A DNA stretch of 64,000 nt from Microbacterium hydrocarbonoxydans. Its GTDB lineage: Bacteria > Actinomycetota > Actinomycetes > Actinomycetales > Microbacteriaceae. Position 1 is the stretch's first letter. Every line of letters starts with the position of its first letter. The stretch lies in assembly GCF_011752045.1 (NCBI RefSeq), contig NZ_JAAKXW010000002.1, positions 186,001-250,000 on the forward strand, in the 5' to 3' direction. Of the stretch, positions 27,414 through 35,975 are shown piece after piece. Position numbers and translations under genes: made by a program. The notes under the pieces are model-generated. The model was not told the DNA's origin. It saw nothing but the letters and a program-made list of their open reading frames with translations, and ran no database searches.

Positions 27414-27503
27414 GCGATGGATGCCGTGGGGAAGACATGCCCTCGCTCGCCTTCGGCGTGCTCCCGCCAGACCCGGTGCCAGCTTCCCCACGACATCCAT
27501 CGC
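27414..27503. repeat. imperfect inverted repeat, 21-base arms
   Basis: Arms 27414-27434 and 27483-27503 are complementary at 20 of 21 positions; the loop of 48 bases is itself GC-rich. It could be a degenerate mobile unit or a structured transcript. Confidence 0.65.
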
Positions 27504-27530
27504 TCCGCTCGGAACCCGAACACCACCGCC

Positions 27531-27691
27531 CGGTCGTTGAGCGAGCGAAGCGAGTCGAAACGCCCCTTCCGGAGCACGACTTCAGGTAAAGATTCCGGTC
27601 GTTGAGCGAGCGCAGCAAGTCGAAACGCGCTGCCGGAGGGGTTCGCCTCGCGGTCGTTGAGCGAGCGGAGCGAGTCGAAACGCCCCTTCCG
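27531..27691 (+). repeat. three direct copies of a GTTGAGCGAGCG repeat
   Basis: Copies at 27531-27571, 27596-27635 and 27651-27691. Each begins CGGTCGTTGAGCGAGCG and continues with AGTCGAAACGCC and CTTCCG; the middle copy is diverged. Two more copies lie inverted at 29442-29481 and 29493-29517, on the far side of the HNH gene. Confidence 0.85.
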
Positions 27692-27726
27692 ACGTACGAC
27701 ACTAGGCTGCGGATGCTGCGGATGCA

Positions 27727-29286
27727 TCAGGTGCGCAGCACCGGTCTTCGGGGTGGTTTCACCGGGACGGAGTGTCGCGGGGTGCGCCATCGCTGTTGCG
27801 GGTCCCACCACTCCGGACCCCGGATCCGCGGCAGGCCGTTGTTCATCCGGATCTCCCACCCGGAATGATCCAGCGACCGGTGATGCCACCAACACAACGG
27901 CACCCCATTGTCCGTATGAGTGGGCCCGCCCTTCGCGTGTTCGTGGACGTGATGGATCTCGCACCAGGATGCGGGGACGTGGCACCCGGGGATGAGACAC
28001 TCCCGGTCGCGGGCGATGATCGCGCGTCTTTGGTGGACGGTGAACACCCGATCGGTCGTGGAGATCCCGATGATCCGGCCCTCGTCGAACAGCACCCGCT
28101 GAACCGCACCCGTACACGCCGTGTGCGCGGCCACGGACAACGGAACCGGAGTTTCCGCGCCCGGGATCGTCGCCCACCCCGTCCCAGTGGCGAGATCCTT
28201 CGCATCCACATGCACCACCAGGGTCGGGGCCGCGCCACCCAGCGACGGCATCTCCTCGTGGCGGGCGGCGATGCCCAACACGGCGGCGAGAGCGTCGTGA
28301 CGCTTCTGCCCGGGCGTGCGGGCATCGATCAGGTTCCGCGGATCGGTATTGAACCTGTCCTCCCCCTCAGGGCCATCGAGGCCATCGGGGCCGGTATTGG
28401 CCTCGTCCTCGGCGGGCTCGAACCGCACCCCAGGAGCGGGAGCGCCGCCGACCTTCGGGTTGTTGTACGCGTCGGCGATCAACTGCCATGCCGCAGCGAC
28501 CTCCGGGATCACGTTTCCGTGCACCGGATGCACGCCGTTGCGCAACCGCCCGACGGTGAAGTGCCGACGCGACTGCGCCTCCAAGTCCGAAGGCTCCGCC
28601 CCGTCGGGATCCAACCCCACCGCGAGAGCACTCGCGAACAGTGTCAAGTCCTCCGCCGATGCCCGCGGACCGTGACCGGACGCATCGCCGTCCGTGCCTG
28701 CAGTGGCGTCGTCTTCGACGTCGGCATTCGCGTTCACGTCGGTCGGGTCACCATCCGCGTCGTCGACGTCGGCATCCGCATCCGCATCCGCATCCGGGAG
28801 CTCCTCGCCCCGCGCGAACGCGGCGAGGTTCGCATCCGCCCACAGGCGCTCCTCCAGGCTGATCCGATCCCGCGCCGCCTCCACCGGCCCCACCGCAGCC
28901 AGCAGACCGGTCACGCCGACGGCACCGCCCAGGAGGGCTTCGCGCATCGCAGGCCAGCGAGCCGGCATCCGCTCCCCCGACACCAGACTCACCTCCCGCG
29001 CCACCGCGTCGGCAGCACGGATGATCCTCCCCGCCGTCGGCGCATCGACCAGGGTGGCGCGGCGGAGGAGTTCGTTCATCCCGCGGCATCCGAACCGGTG
29101 ACCGAACTCCACATCCGCCGTCGCCACCACCTCCACCGTCGCCGCATCGGTCAACCTCGACACCTCGCCGAGACCCACCAGAAGCGCCGCGCGGTCGGCA
29201 TCCGACAGCCCAGCGAGCGTGTCGCCGGACAGCAGCTCACGCAGGCCGGAAGCGACCTGGGTGACGAGAGCGGCGGGGCTGTTCAT
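27727..29286 (-). CDS. DUF222 / HNH endonuclease-domain protein (13E12 repeat family)
   Basis: 519 residues. The N-terminal DUF222 helical domain (about 1-330) is followed by an HNH nuclease domain near residues 430-490, with CLIPGCHVPASWCEIHHVHE and CWWHHRSLDH giving the zinc cysteines and catalytic histidines. These 13E12-type proteins are repeated many times in actinobacterial genomes; a role in DNA cleavage or element mobility is supposed, not shown. A low-complexity acidic tract (DADADADADVDD) lies near residue 160. It is flanked on both sides by inverted copies of the same 41-base repeat. Confidence 0.88.
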   Translation of the reverse strand: MNSPAALVTQVASGLRELLSGDTLAGLSDADRAALLVGLGEVSRLTDAATVEVVATADVEFGHRFGCRGMNELLRRATLVDAPTAGRIIRAADAVAREVSLVSGERMPARWPAMREALLGGAVGVTGLLAAVGPVEAARDRISLEERLWADANLAAFARGEELPDADADADADVDDADGDPTDVNANADVEDDATAGTDGDASGHGPRASAEDLTLFASALAVGLDPDGAEPSDLEAQSRRHFTVGRLRNGVHPVHGNVIPEVAAAWQLIADAYNNPKVGGAPAPGVRFEPAEDEANTGPDGLDGPEGEDRFNTDPRNLIDARTPGQKRHDALAAVLGIAARHEEMPSLGGAAPTLVVHVDAKDLATGTGWATIPGAETPVPLSVAAHTACTGAVQRVLFDEGRIIGISTTDRVFTVHQRRAIIARDRECLIPGCHVPASWCEIHHVHEHAKGGPTHTDNGVPLCWWHHRSLDHSGWEIRMNNGLPRIRGPEWWDPQQRWRTPRHSVPVKPPRRPVLRT

Positions 29287-29639
29287 ACCTCAATTCTGCC
29301 GAGGGCCACCGACATTGCGACGCCGGTTTCCCCAGATCGGAGATGCTTTTCCGACCTCGATTCCGGTCGCAGTTCGTGCGGGTGAAACCCCTGCGCTCCC
29401 ACCCCGGCTGCGACCGGAACCACCGCGAGGCGGACTCCCCTCGGAAGGGCGTTTCGACTCGCTCCGCTCGCTCAACGACCGGACAAGACACAGGCGTTTC
29501 GACTCGCTCGCTCAACAGCCGCAACTCGGGCGCCGAGCGTTCATCCCGGCGTCGCGCCGCTCGCCCTTGAACCGCGGGCCGAAGCACCGGATCGGGCGAG
29601 ATGCGGCGCGCCGGCGGCGCCATCCGCCCTCAGGTGGCG
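29287..29639. other. 353-base spacer with inverted repeat copies
   Basis: No gene is supported. It holds the putative upstream region of the HNH gene and the right-hand repeat copies (29442-29517). No clear promoter is visible. Confidence 0.6.
29442..29517 (-). repeat. inverted copies of the 41-base repeat
   Basis: 29442-29481 is the reverse complement of the copy at 27651-27691 with one C missing. A shorter diverged copy follows at 29493-29517. With the left copies they bracket the HNH gene. Confidence 0.85.
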
Positions 29640-30692
29640 TCAGACCCCGTCAAGCACCGTCACCTGCGGGCGCACGGCCGAGGGGTCGTCGGCATCCGCC
29701 CGATCGGCATCCGCCCGATCGGCGTCCGCCCGATTGGCATCCGCTTCGTCAGCCGCCGGCTCACCGAGCTTCACGAGCACGACGCCGGCGAGCACCAGCG
29801 CGCCGCCGAGCGCCTGGATCGGACCGGGCACCTGGCCGAGCATGATCGCGCTGAACACCATGGCCGCGACGACCTCCGACAGGGCGACGAAGGAGGCGAG
29901 GCGCGAGCCGAGCCTGCGAGTCGACACGATGCCGAAGCTGTAGGCGAGGGCGGTGGAGATCACGCCGACGGCGAGCACGGGCACGAACCACGGCACCGTG
30001 ACGAAGCGGAACTCGACGTCGGCGGTCGTCCACTCGAAGGGCAGCACCCCCACGAGGGCGGCGACCGTGAGGCCGAGCGATCCGATGAGCAGGCCGAGGC
30101 CGGCGAGCGCGATCGGCGGCAGTCCGGTGTCGCCCTTGCCGGACAGGATGAAGTAGGTGGCGGCGCCGACCATCGCCCCCATGGCGAAGAGGATGCCGCC
30201 CAGGTTCACCTGCGCGCCGGTGAGCACGTCGAGCATGAGGACGAGTCCGATGAACGCGATGCCCGCGCCGAGCAGGCTGCGCCTGGTGGGCCGCTCCCCC
30301 CTGCGGAACCAGAGCCAGAAGATCACCGCGATCGGGGCGGTGTACTCGATGAGCAGCGCGATGCCCACGTCCATCACCGCGACGGCCTGGAAGTAGCACA
30401 GCTGCGCGAGGGTGACGGCGAGGAGCCCGTAGAGCACGACCATGCCGGCGTGGCGACGCACGATGCCCCACTTGCCGCGCAGAGCCAGCAGCGTCGGTAC
30501 GAGAAGGACCAGCGCCGCGACCCACATGCGCACGGTCACGGCAGCACCGGGCGACCAGCCGGCATCGATGAGGCCGCGGGCGAAGACGCCGGAGGTGCCG
30601 AAGGACAGCGCGGCGCCGAGTGCGAAGAGCAGCCCGGCGTTCATGCCGCGGCGCGGCGCGATTCGACGAGTGTCATCGACAACAGTGCTCAT
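29640..30692 (-). CDS. EamA/DMT-family transporter
   Basis: 350-residue membrane protein with two EamA halves and about ten hydrophobic helices, of the drug/metabolite transporter superfamily, usually exporters of small metabolites. The start is taken at MSTVVDDTRR. The C-terminal tail contains RADAD units repeated by a 15-base tandem DNA repeat. The substrate cannot be told. It is divergent from the CGNR protein gene, with 39 bases between starts. Confidence 0.85.
   Translation of the reverse strand: MSTVVDDTRRIAPRRGMNAGLLFALGAALSFGTSGVFARGLIDAGWSPGAAVTVRMWVAALVLLVPTLLALRGKWGIVRRHAGMVVLYGLLAVTLAQLCYFQAVAVMDVGIALLIEYTAPIAVIFWLWFRRGERPTRRSLLGAGIAFIGLVLMLDVLTGAQVNLGGILFAMGAMVGAATYFILSGKGDTGLPPIALAGLGLLIGSLGLTVAALVGVLPFEWTTADVEFRFVTVPWFVPVLAVGVISTALAYSFGIVSTRRLGSRLASFVALSEVVAAMVFSAIMLGQVPGPIQALGGALVLAGVVLVKLGEPAADEADANRADADRADADRADADDPSAVRPQVTVLDGV
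29691..29744. repeat. 15-base tandem repeat in the transporter tail
   Basis: GGCATCCGCCCGATC repeated about 3.6 times (units at 29691, 29706, 29721 and 29736). It encodes RADAD repeats beyond the last membrane helix, so copy-number changes would stay in frame. Confidence 0.85.
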
Positions 30693-30731
30693 GACATGTG
30701 ACGCTACTCCGGAGCCATGTAAGATGTCAAC

Positions 30732-31268
30732 ATGATCTTCACCGATGACACCGAAGACGCCCTCCGCGCCGCGGTCGGACTCGTGAACTCGGCGGAGGAT
30801 CCCGACTCGCTCACCACCCGCGCCGAGGCCGACGCCTTCGTCGCGCAGTACCCGTACACCGGGCGCATCGACCACGACGATGCCGAGCTCGCCGCCCTGC
30901 GCGCACTGCGCCCGCGACTGCGAGCGATGCTCCTCGCTCCCCGCGACGAGATGGCCGAGCACGTGAACGCGGCGCTCTCCGAGGTCACGCTCACCGCGCA
31001 GCTGCGCCGGCACGACGGCCTCGACTGGCACCTGCACGCGATCGCCGACGATCGGCCGCTCGCCGAGCGCATCCTCGTCGAGACGGTGATGGCGCTCACC
31101 GACGTCATCCGCTCCGACGAGGGTTCGCGCATCACGATCTGTGCCGACGACACCTGCGAGGCGCTCGCCCTCGACCTGTCGCGCAACCGCTCCAAGCGCT
31201 ACTGCTCCACGACCTGCGCGAACCGCAACGCCGTCGCCGCCTACCGTGCGCGCCGCGCCGAGGCCTGA
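30732..31268 (+). CDS. CGNR zinc-finger / ABATE-domain protein
   Basis: 178-residue protein. An N-terminal helical ABATE-like domain (about 1-125) is followed by a C-terminal zinc finger with CADDTC and CSTTCANRNAVAAYRAR, the CGNR-type treble clef, here with ANRN in place of GNR. Such proteins are putative transcription regulators. TAAGAT at 30720-30725 is right upstream and no ribosome site is near, so the message may be leaderless. It may regulate the divergent EamA transporter (inference). Confidence 0.85.
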   Translation: MIFTDDTEDALRAAVGLVNSAEDPDSLTTRAEADAFVAQYPYTGRIDHDDAELAALRALRPRLRAMLLAPRDEMAEHVNAALSEVTLTAQLRRHDGLDWHLHAIADDRPLAERILVETVMALTDVIRSDEGSRITICADDTCEALALDLSRNRSKRYCSTTCANRNAVAAYRARRAEA

Positions 31269-31310
31269 CCTCGTCCTGCGGATGCCGAAGCTCGTCGACG
31301 AGTGGATCGC

Positions 31311-33614
31311 TCAGCGCGACGGGAACCGCACGGATCCCGGCACGTCCACCTCGAGCACCTGATCGCGCCAGCGCACCCGATGACGCCCGGCCGCGCCGGG
31401 ATGGGCGTCCTCGAGCCTCGCGGAGACGCCGTCCGGCCCCCAGGAGAGGTCGACGGTCACGCCCGGACGCGCCACGATGCCCCTGGCGCGTCCGGCGCCG
31501 AGGGATGCCGGCCAGGCGGGCAGCAGCTCGATCTCGCCGCGGTGGGACTGCACGAGCGTCTCGGCGATCGCGCCGACGAGGCCGAGATTGGCGTCGATCT
31601 GGAACGGCGGGTGCGCCGCGAACAGGTTGGGGTACAGGCCGCCGGAGAAGCCCCCGCGATCCTCCGACATGTCGCGCAGCAGCAGGGCGAGCAGGCGCTC
31701 GACCGCACCCGCGTCGCGCAGCCGCGCGCGGAGCGCGGCCTTCCAGACCAGCGACCAGCCGGTCGACTCGTCGCCGCGCAGGTCGAGCAGACGCGCCGCG
31801 GCGGCCGCGAGCGCCGCGGAGGGCTCGTCGGCGCCGGGGTAGAGGAACACCAGCGGCGAGACGTGGCGGTGGTGAGGGTCGGCGGCCGCCTCCTCCCCGC
31901 CCCACTCCGCGACGGCCCCCTGCGCGTCGAGGCGCAGGGGCTTGAGGCGCGACCGCGCGCGGGCCGCCCGTGCGACGAGCGCAGAGGAGTCCCCGGTCTC
32001 CGCGGCGAGCGCCGCGAACCGGTCGAGGAGCTGAGCGGCCAGCGTGAGATCCATCGCGGAGTCCGCAGACAGCCCCGATGTCCCGCCGGGCACCGTGAAG
32101 ACGTTCTCCGGAGACGTCGACGGGGAGGTGCCGAGCATCCCGTCGCCGTCGGCCCGCAGCCAGTGCAGCGTGAACTCGACGGCGCCGCGCATCAAGGGTA
32201 CGAGCCGGTCGCGCAGGCCGGCTGAGGCGCCGAACCGCAGGGAGTCGCAGAGCTGCACGAGCAGCCACACGCCCCCGAAGGGCCAGAAGACGTGGGCGGG
32301 GTCGTGACGGCCGTGTCCGATCTGCTGCGTGTACGCCCACGCGTCGGTGTTGTGGTGCAGCACCCAGCCCGGTGCGCCGTAGAGCCGCGCGGCGGTCTCC
32401 GCACCCCCGGCCGCGATGTGCTCGAGCAGGTCCATGACGGGCTCGAGGAGGCAGCTCAGCCCGGTGACGTCCGCGCCCCAGTAGTTCATCTGGAGGTTGA
32501 TGTTCACGGTGTAGTTCGAGCTCCACACCGGGGGAAGGTCCTCGTTCCAGATGCCCTGGAGGGTGGCAGGCAGGCTGGCGGGGCGGGAGGAGCAGATGAG
32601 CAGGTAGCGGCCGTAGTGGAAGAGCAGGGCGGTCAGCGCCGGGTCCTCGGAGTCGCCCCTCTGCACGGCGGCCAGGCGCGAGGGGGTGTCCGCGTCGAGA
32701 CCCTCCAGCTCGAGCTCGGCCCGGTCGTAGAGGGCGGCGTGCGCCGCGACGTGATCGCGGTGGAGGGCGGCCGCCGGGCGCGCGGCGGCTGCCGCGATCC
32801 TGGCGGAGGCCGCGGCGAGCGCCGTCGCCTCGTCTCCCTCCGGCGGGCGGCGAGGACCGGCGTAGGTCGTCCGCGCCGCCAGCACGAGACGGAGCACGCG
32901 GACACCCTCGAGCACGCCGTCGCGCTCCACCCCGTCGTGCTCGACGCGGCACGCCACGGCGGCCCGCAGCGACTCCCCCGCGTAGCTCACGGGGTCGGCC
33001 ACGTCGTCGTGCGGGGGCGAGACGTCGGCCGGCAGCCGGATCGTGATCGACCGCAGCGGCCCCGTCCGAACGGCGCCGAGGAGCCGCAGCGGCGTCTCCA
33101 GGCCGATGCGCACCGCCACCGGCTCGGCGGCGGAGATCTCGTGCACGAGCACCCCGTCCGTCGCGCTGACCCAGGTCCGCCGAGTGATCCCGACGCCGCC
33201 GACCGCGCCGCGCGTCTCGTGGGTCGCCGTGCGCAGATCGAGCATCCGCTCGTACTCCGTCACCTCTCCTGCGACCCCGGAGATGTCGACGCGGAGGTCG
33301 GCGAGCGGCAGGTACGCCTGGGAATGCCGATGCTGGATGCCGCGCAGCGCCCTGTCGGCGTCGGCATGCCGGCCCTCGGCGATCGCGGCGCGCGCGGCCT
33401 CGATGGCGTCCGCTCCCGCGACCAGCGGCGGCATCCGCTCGCTGGCCGGAGAACCCGACCACGCCGTGTCGTCGTTGAGCGCGATCCGCTCCGACAGCAG
33501 GCCGCCGAAGCACATGGCGCCCAGGCTGCCGTCGCCCAGCGGCAGCGCCTCCACCCACTCGCGGGCAGGCTCGGGGTACCGCAGGACGTGCAGGCGGTCT
33601 CGGTGTTCGGACAT
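31311..33614 (-). CDS. GH95 alpha-L-fucosidase / alpha-L-galactosidase (cytosolic)
   Basis: 767-residue inverting glycoside hydrolase of family 95. The N-terminal super-sandwich begins with WVEALPLGDGSLGAMCFGG; the helical barrel holds NINLQMNYWG with Asn371 and Asn373, spaced as the two asparagines that activate water in characterised GH95 enzymes. HRHVSPLVFLYPG replaces the common HRHLS..LYPG. No signal peptide. ATG at 33614 follows AGGAG; the longer frame upstream is not needed. It is divergent from an ABC importer and shares its operator region. It would release L-fucose or L-galactose from imported fragments. Confidence 0.92.
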   Translation of the reverse strand: MSEHRDRLHVLRYPEPAREWVEALPLGDGSLGAMCFGGLLSERIALNDDTAWSGSPASERMPPLVAGADAIEAARAAIAEGRHADADRALRGIQHRHSQAYLPLADLRVDISGVAGEVTEYERMLDLRTATHETRGAVGGVGITRRTWVSATDGVLVHEISAAEPVAVRIGLETPLRLLGAVRTGPLRSITIRLPADVSPPHDDVADPVSYAGESLRAAVACRVEHDGVERDGVLEGVRVLRLVLAARTTYAGPRRPPEGDEATALAAASARIAAAAARPAAALHRDHVAAHAALYDRAELELEGLDADTPSRLAAVQRGDSEDPALTALLFHYGRYLLICSSRPASLPATLQGIWNEDLPPVWSSNYTVNINLQMNYWGADVTGLSCLLEPVMDLLEHIAAGGAETAARLYGAPGWVLHHNTDAWAYTQQIGHGRHDPAHVFWPFGGVWLLVQLCDSLRFGASAGLRDRLVPLMRGAVEFTLHWLRADGDGMLGTSPSTSPENVFTVPGGTSGLSADSAMDLTLAAQLLDRFAALAAETGDSSALVARAARARSRLKPLRLDAQGAVAEWGGEEAAADPHHRHVSPLVFLYPGADEPSAALAAAAARLLDLRGDESTGWSLVWKAALRARLRDAGAVERLLALLLRDMSEDRGGFSGGLYPNLFAAHPPFQIDANLGLVGAIAETLVQSHRGEIELLPAWPASLGAGRARGIVARPGVTVDLSWGPDGVSARLEDAHPGAAGRHRVRWRDQVLEVDVPGSVRFPSR

Positions 33615-33657
33615 CTCGCTCCTCATCCTCGTTGTGCACGGAGATCCCGTCGAACAC

Positions 33658-33687
33658 TTCACAAACGATTATCGATTAGTGTAATCT
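33658..33687 (+). promoter_or_regulatory. promoter with GntR-type operator, core CGATTATCG
   Basis: TTCACA (33658-33663) and TAATCT (33682-33687), 18 bases apart, form a good promoter for the plus-strand importer. CGATTATCG (33666-33674) lies in the spacer. The same core, inverted, lies in the promoter at 46652-46660, and a close relative at 41910-41918. Confidence 0.72.
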
Positions 33688-33727
33688 CCCGAATGGCCCT
33701 CCCCCATGCATCAGGAAAGGATCAACG

Positions 33728-34993
33728 ATGATCAAGGACCGCCTCCTCCCCGCCGTCGGCCTCGCCGCCTCGGTGCTCGCCCTGGCCGGCTGCTCCACCG
33801 GAGCCGCCGGCGGCGACCCCTCCTCCGACGAGGAGATCACGCTGCGCATGCTCGTGAACGTCACCCCCAACCTCACCGAGGAGTTCTGGAACGACCTCGT
33901 CGCGCCGTTCGAGGAGGAGAACCCGAACATCGACGTGGTCATCCAGAACCCGGGCGCCGAGGGCGTCGCGGCGGCCGTGCCGCGGCTGCTGGCCGCCGGC
34001 GACGCTCCCGACGTGGTGCAGTCGATCGCGCCGACCACCAAGCTGGCGCCCGAGCTCGTCGACCTCTCCCAGTACGAGTGGGCGGCCGAGGGGCCGCTCG
34101 CCGACCAGTACTCGATCGGCGGCAAGAACTACATGGCGGGCATCGGCTTCCAGCTGCAGAGCCTGTTCTTCTACAACAAGACCGCCTTCGCCGAGGCCGG
34201 CATCGACGAGCTGCCGACGACCGTCGACGAGCTCACCGAGGCGCTGGGCAAGCTGAAGGACGCCGGGTGGACTCCGATCCAGACCGGCGGCGACTGGATG
34301 ACGAGCCACACCCTGCAGGCGCTCGCGCTCCCGACCGTGATCGCCGAGGACCCGACCTGGTTCCAGGACGTCTCCTCGGGCGAGGTCACGTTCGGCGAGA
34401 CCTACGGCGACGCCATCGAGACCTACGCCGACTGGGTCGCCGCGGGCTACATCCCCACGGACGCCCTGGGCATCAAGTACCCCGACGCCGAGCAGGCCTT
34501 CCTGTCCGGCAAGACCGCCGTGTACTCCATGGGCAGCTGGTTCGCCGGCACGCAGGCGAAGGCGGCGGACTCCGCCGACATCGGGGTCTTCCGCGCCCCG
34601 GCGGCCGCTGCGAAGGACCAGCCGGCGATGGGCGCCAACATCGCCAGCCCCTACTCGATCCTCAAGGCGAGCAAGAACCAGGATGCCGCGGCGAAGCTCA
34701 TCGAGTTCCTCGTCACCGACGAGAAGGCGGTCACCGACCAGCTCGCCGTCGACGGGAACTTCCGCGACGGGTACGAGTACGAAATGACGCCGCTCGGCGA
34801 GGAGCTGCTGCAGATCGTCGCGGACACTCCGGCGGACGCCTACACCCCCACCGGCGGCGGCTACGGCGAGCGCACCCTCCCCGACGGCTACTCCGGAGAG
34901 ATCAACACGCAGACCCAGGCCCTGATCGGCGGCACCCCCGCCGCCGACGTCATCAAGGCCATGGACGACTGGTTCGCCGCCAACGCCGGCTGA
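33728..34993 (+). CDS. ABC sugar importer, substrate-binding lipoprotein (fucoside/deoxy-sugar operon)
   Basis: 421-residue family 1 binding protein. The leader ends at lipobox LAGC, Cys22. Ribosome site GGAAAGG lies upstream of the ATG. Divergent from GH95 and followed by permeases and fucose-oxidising enzymes, so its ligand is probably a fucose- or L-galactose-containing oligosaccharide (inference). Confidence 0.92.
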   Translation: MIKDRLLPAVGLAASVLALAGCSTGAAGGDPSSDEEITLRMLVNVTPNLTEEFWNDLVAPFEEENPNIDVVIQNPGAEGVAAAVPRLLAAGDAPDVVQSIAPTTKLAPELVDLSQYEWAAEGPLADQYSIGGKNYMAGIGFQLQSLFFYNKTAFAEAGIDELPTTVDELTEALGKLKDAGWTPIQTGGDWMTSHTLQALALPTVIAEDPTWFQDVSSGEVTFGETYGDAIETYADWVAAGYIPTDALGIKYPDAEQAFLSGKTAVYSMGSWFAGTQAKAADSADIGVFRAPAAAAKDQPAMGANIASPYSILKASKNQDAAAKLIEFLVTDEKAVTDQLAVDGNFRDGYEYEMTPLGEELLQIVADTPADAYTPTGGGYGERTLPDGYSGEINTQTQALIGGTPAADVIKAMDDWFAANAG

Positions 34994-35001
34994 CCGCGAC
35001 C

Positions 35002-35033
35002 GCGCCCGGGGCGGCTCCTCCCGCCCCGGGCGC
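35002..35033 (+). terminator. intercistronic hairpin after binding-protein gene
   Basis: A perfect 13-base GC stem (35002-35014 with 35021-35033, loop CTCCTC) between the binding-protein and permease genes. Same placement as the hairpin at 14668-14696, so probably a device for differential expression and not a full stop. Confidence 0.7.
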
Positions 35034-35060
35034 ATCCTCCGAAGGAAGGAGCGTCGACGC

Positions 35061-35975
35061 ATGAGCTCGACCCTCGCCCCGCGCCGGCGCACAGCGCTGC
35101 AGCAGTGGCGGCATCGGCTGCCCGGCATCCTCATGGGCGGCCCGGCCGTGGCCGTCTTCATCGCCATGTTCGTGATTCCGATGATCCTCGCCGCCGTGCT
35201 GAGCTTCACCGACTGGAACGGCTACAGCCTGAACTTCTCGTTCGTCGGCTGGGACAACTACGCAAAGGCCTTCCGCAGCCCGCGGTCGGTGCAGGCGGCG
35301 ATCTTCACCGGCATCATCGCCGTCGTCGGGACGATCCTCTGCAACGCCGTCGGCCTCGCCGTCGCGGCCCTCATCGCGGGGCCCGGGCGCGCGAACACCG
35401 TGCTGCGGACGATCTTCTTCTACCCCTACGTGATCAGCGCCCTCATCATCGGCTTCATCTGGTCGGCGATGCTCTCGCCGGACGGCGCGGTCAACGGCGT
35501 GCTCGGTGCGATCGGGCTGCCCGCGATGCCGTTCCTCACCGACCCCGCGTTCGCGAAGGCGAGCGTGATCTTCACCATCGTGTGGTCGCACTTCGGCTTC
35601 AACATGATCCTGTTCCTCGCCGGCATCAAGTCCGTGCCCGCCGAGTACTACGAGGCGGCGACCGTCGACGGCGCCACCCGCTGGCAGCAGTTCCGCTCGA
35701 TCACCCTGCCGCTGATCGCCCCGGTCTTCACGGTGAACCTCGTGCTGACACTCGTCGGGCTGCTGAAGGCCTACGACGTCGTGCTGTCGCTCACCGACGG
35801 CGGGCCGGCCGGCTCCACGCAGACCATCGTCTACCAGATCCTCAAGGACTCCTTCGCGAACTCCGCGCTGGGCTTCGGCGCCGCGCAGTCGATGGTGCTC
35901 CTCGTCGTCACCGCGATCATCGGCCTCGCCGTCACGCTGGTGCGCCGCCGTTCCGAGCAGAAGGCGACCGACTGA
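35061..35975 (+). CDS. ABC sugar importer, permease 1
   Basis: 304-residue MalF-type permease with six membrane segments and docking loop EAATVDGAT. The start is supported by AAGGAG upstream. Its stop overlaps the next start (TGATG). Confidence 0.9.
   Translation: MSSTLAPRRRTALQQWRHRLPGILMGGPAVAVFIAMFVIPMILAAVLSFTDWNGYSLNFSFVGWDNYAKAFRSPRSVQAAIFTGIIAVVGTILCNAVGLAVAALIAGPGRANTVLRTIFFYPYVISALIIGFIWSAMLSPDGAVNGVLGAIGLPAMPFLTDPAFAKASVIFTIVWSHFGFNMILFLAGIKSVPAEYYEAATVDGATRWQQFRSITLPLIAPVFTVNLVLTLVGLLKAYDVVLSLTDGGPAGSTQTIVYQILKDSFANSALGFGAAQSMVLLVVTAIIGLAVTLVRRRSEQKATD

Larger units (their letters stand above)
27247..27726. other. 480-base repeat-rich spacer
   Basis: No gene is supported. From left to right it holds the two GntR boxes, three degenerate tandem units of about 25 bases built on TGTGGGTCGCT (27345-27415), an inverted repeat of 21-base arms (27414-27434 and 27483-27503, one mismatch) and three copies of a 41-base interspersed repeat (27531-27691). 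Confidence 0.7.

Noticed and set aside
27727..29286. HNH gene as a transposase or intron-encoded homing nuclease
   Set aside because: DUF222 plus HNH is the 13E12 family; no DDE residues, intron boundaries or target duplications were seen.
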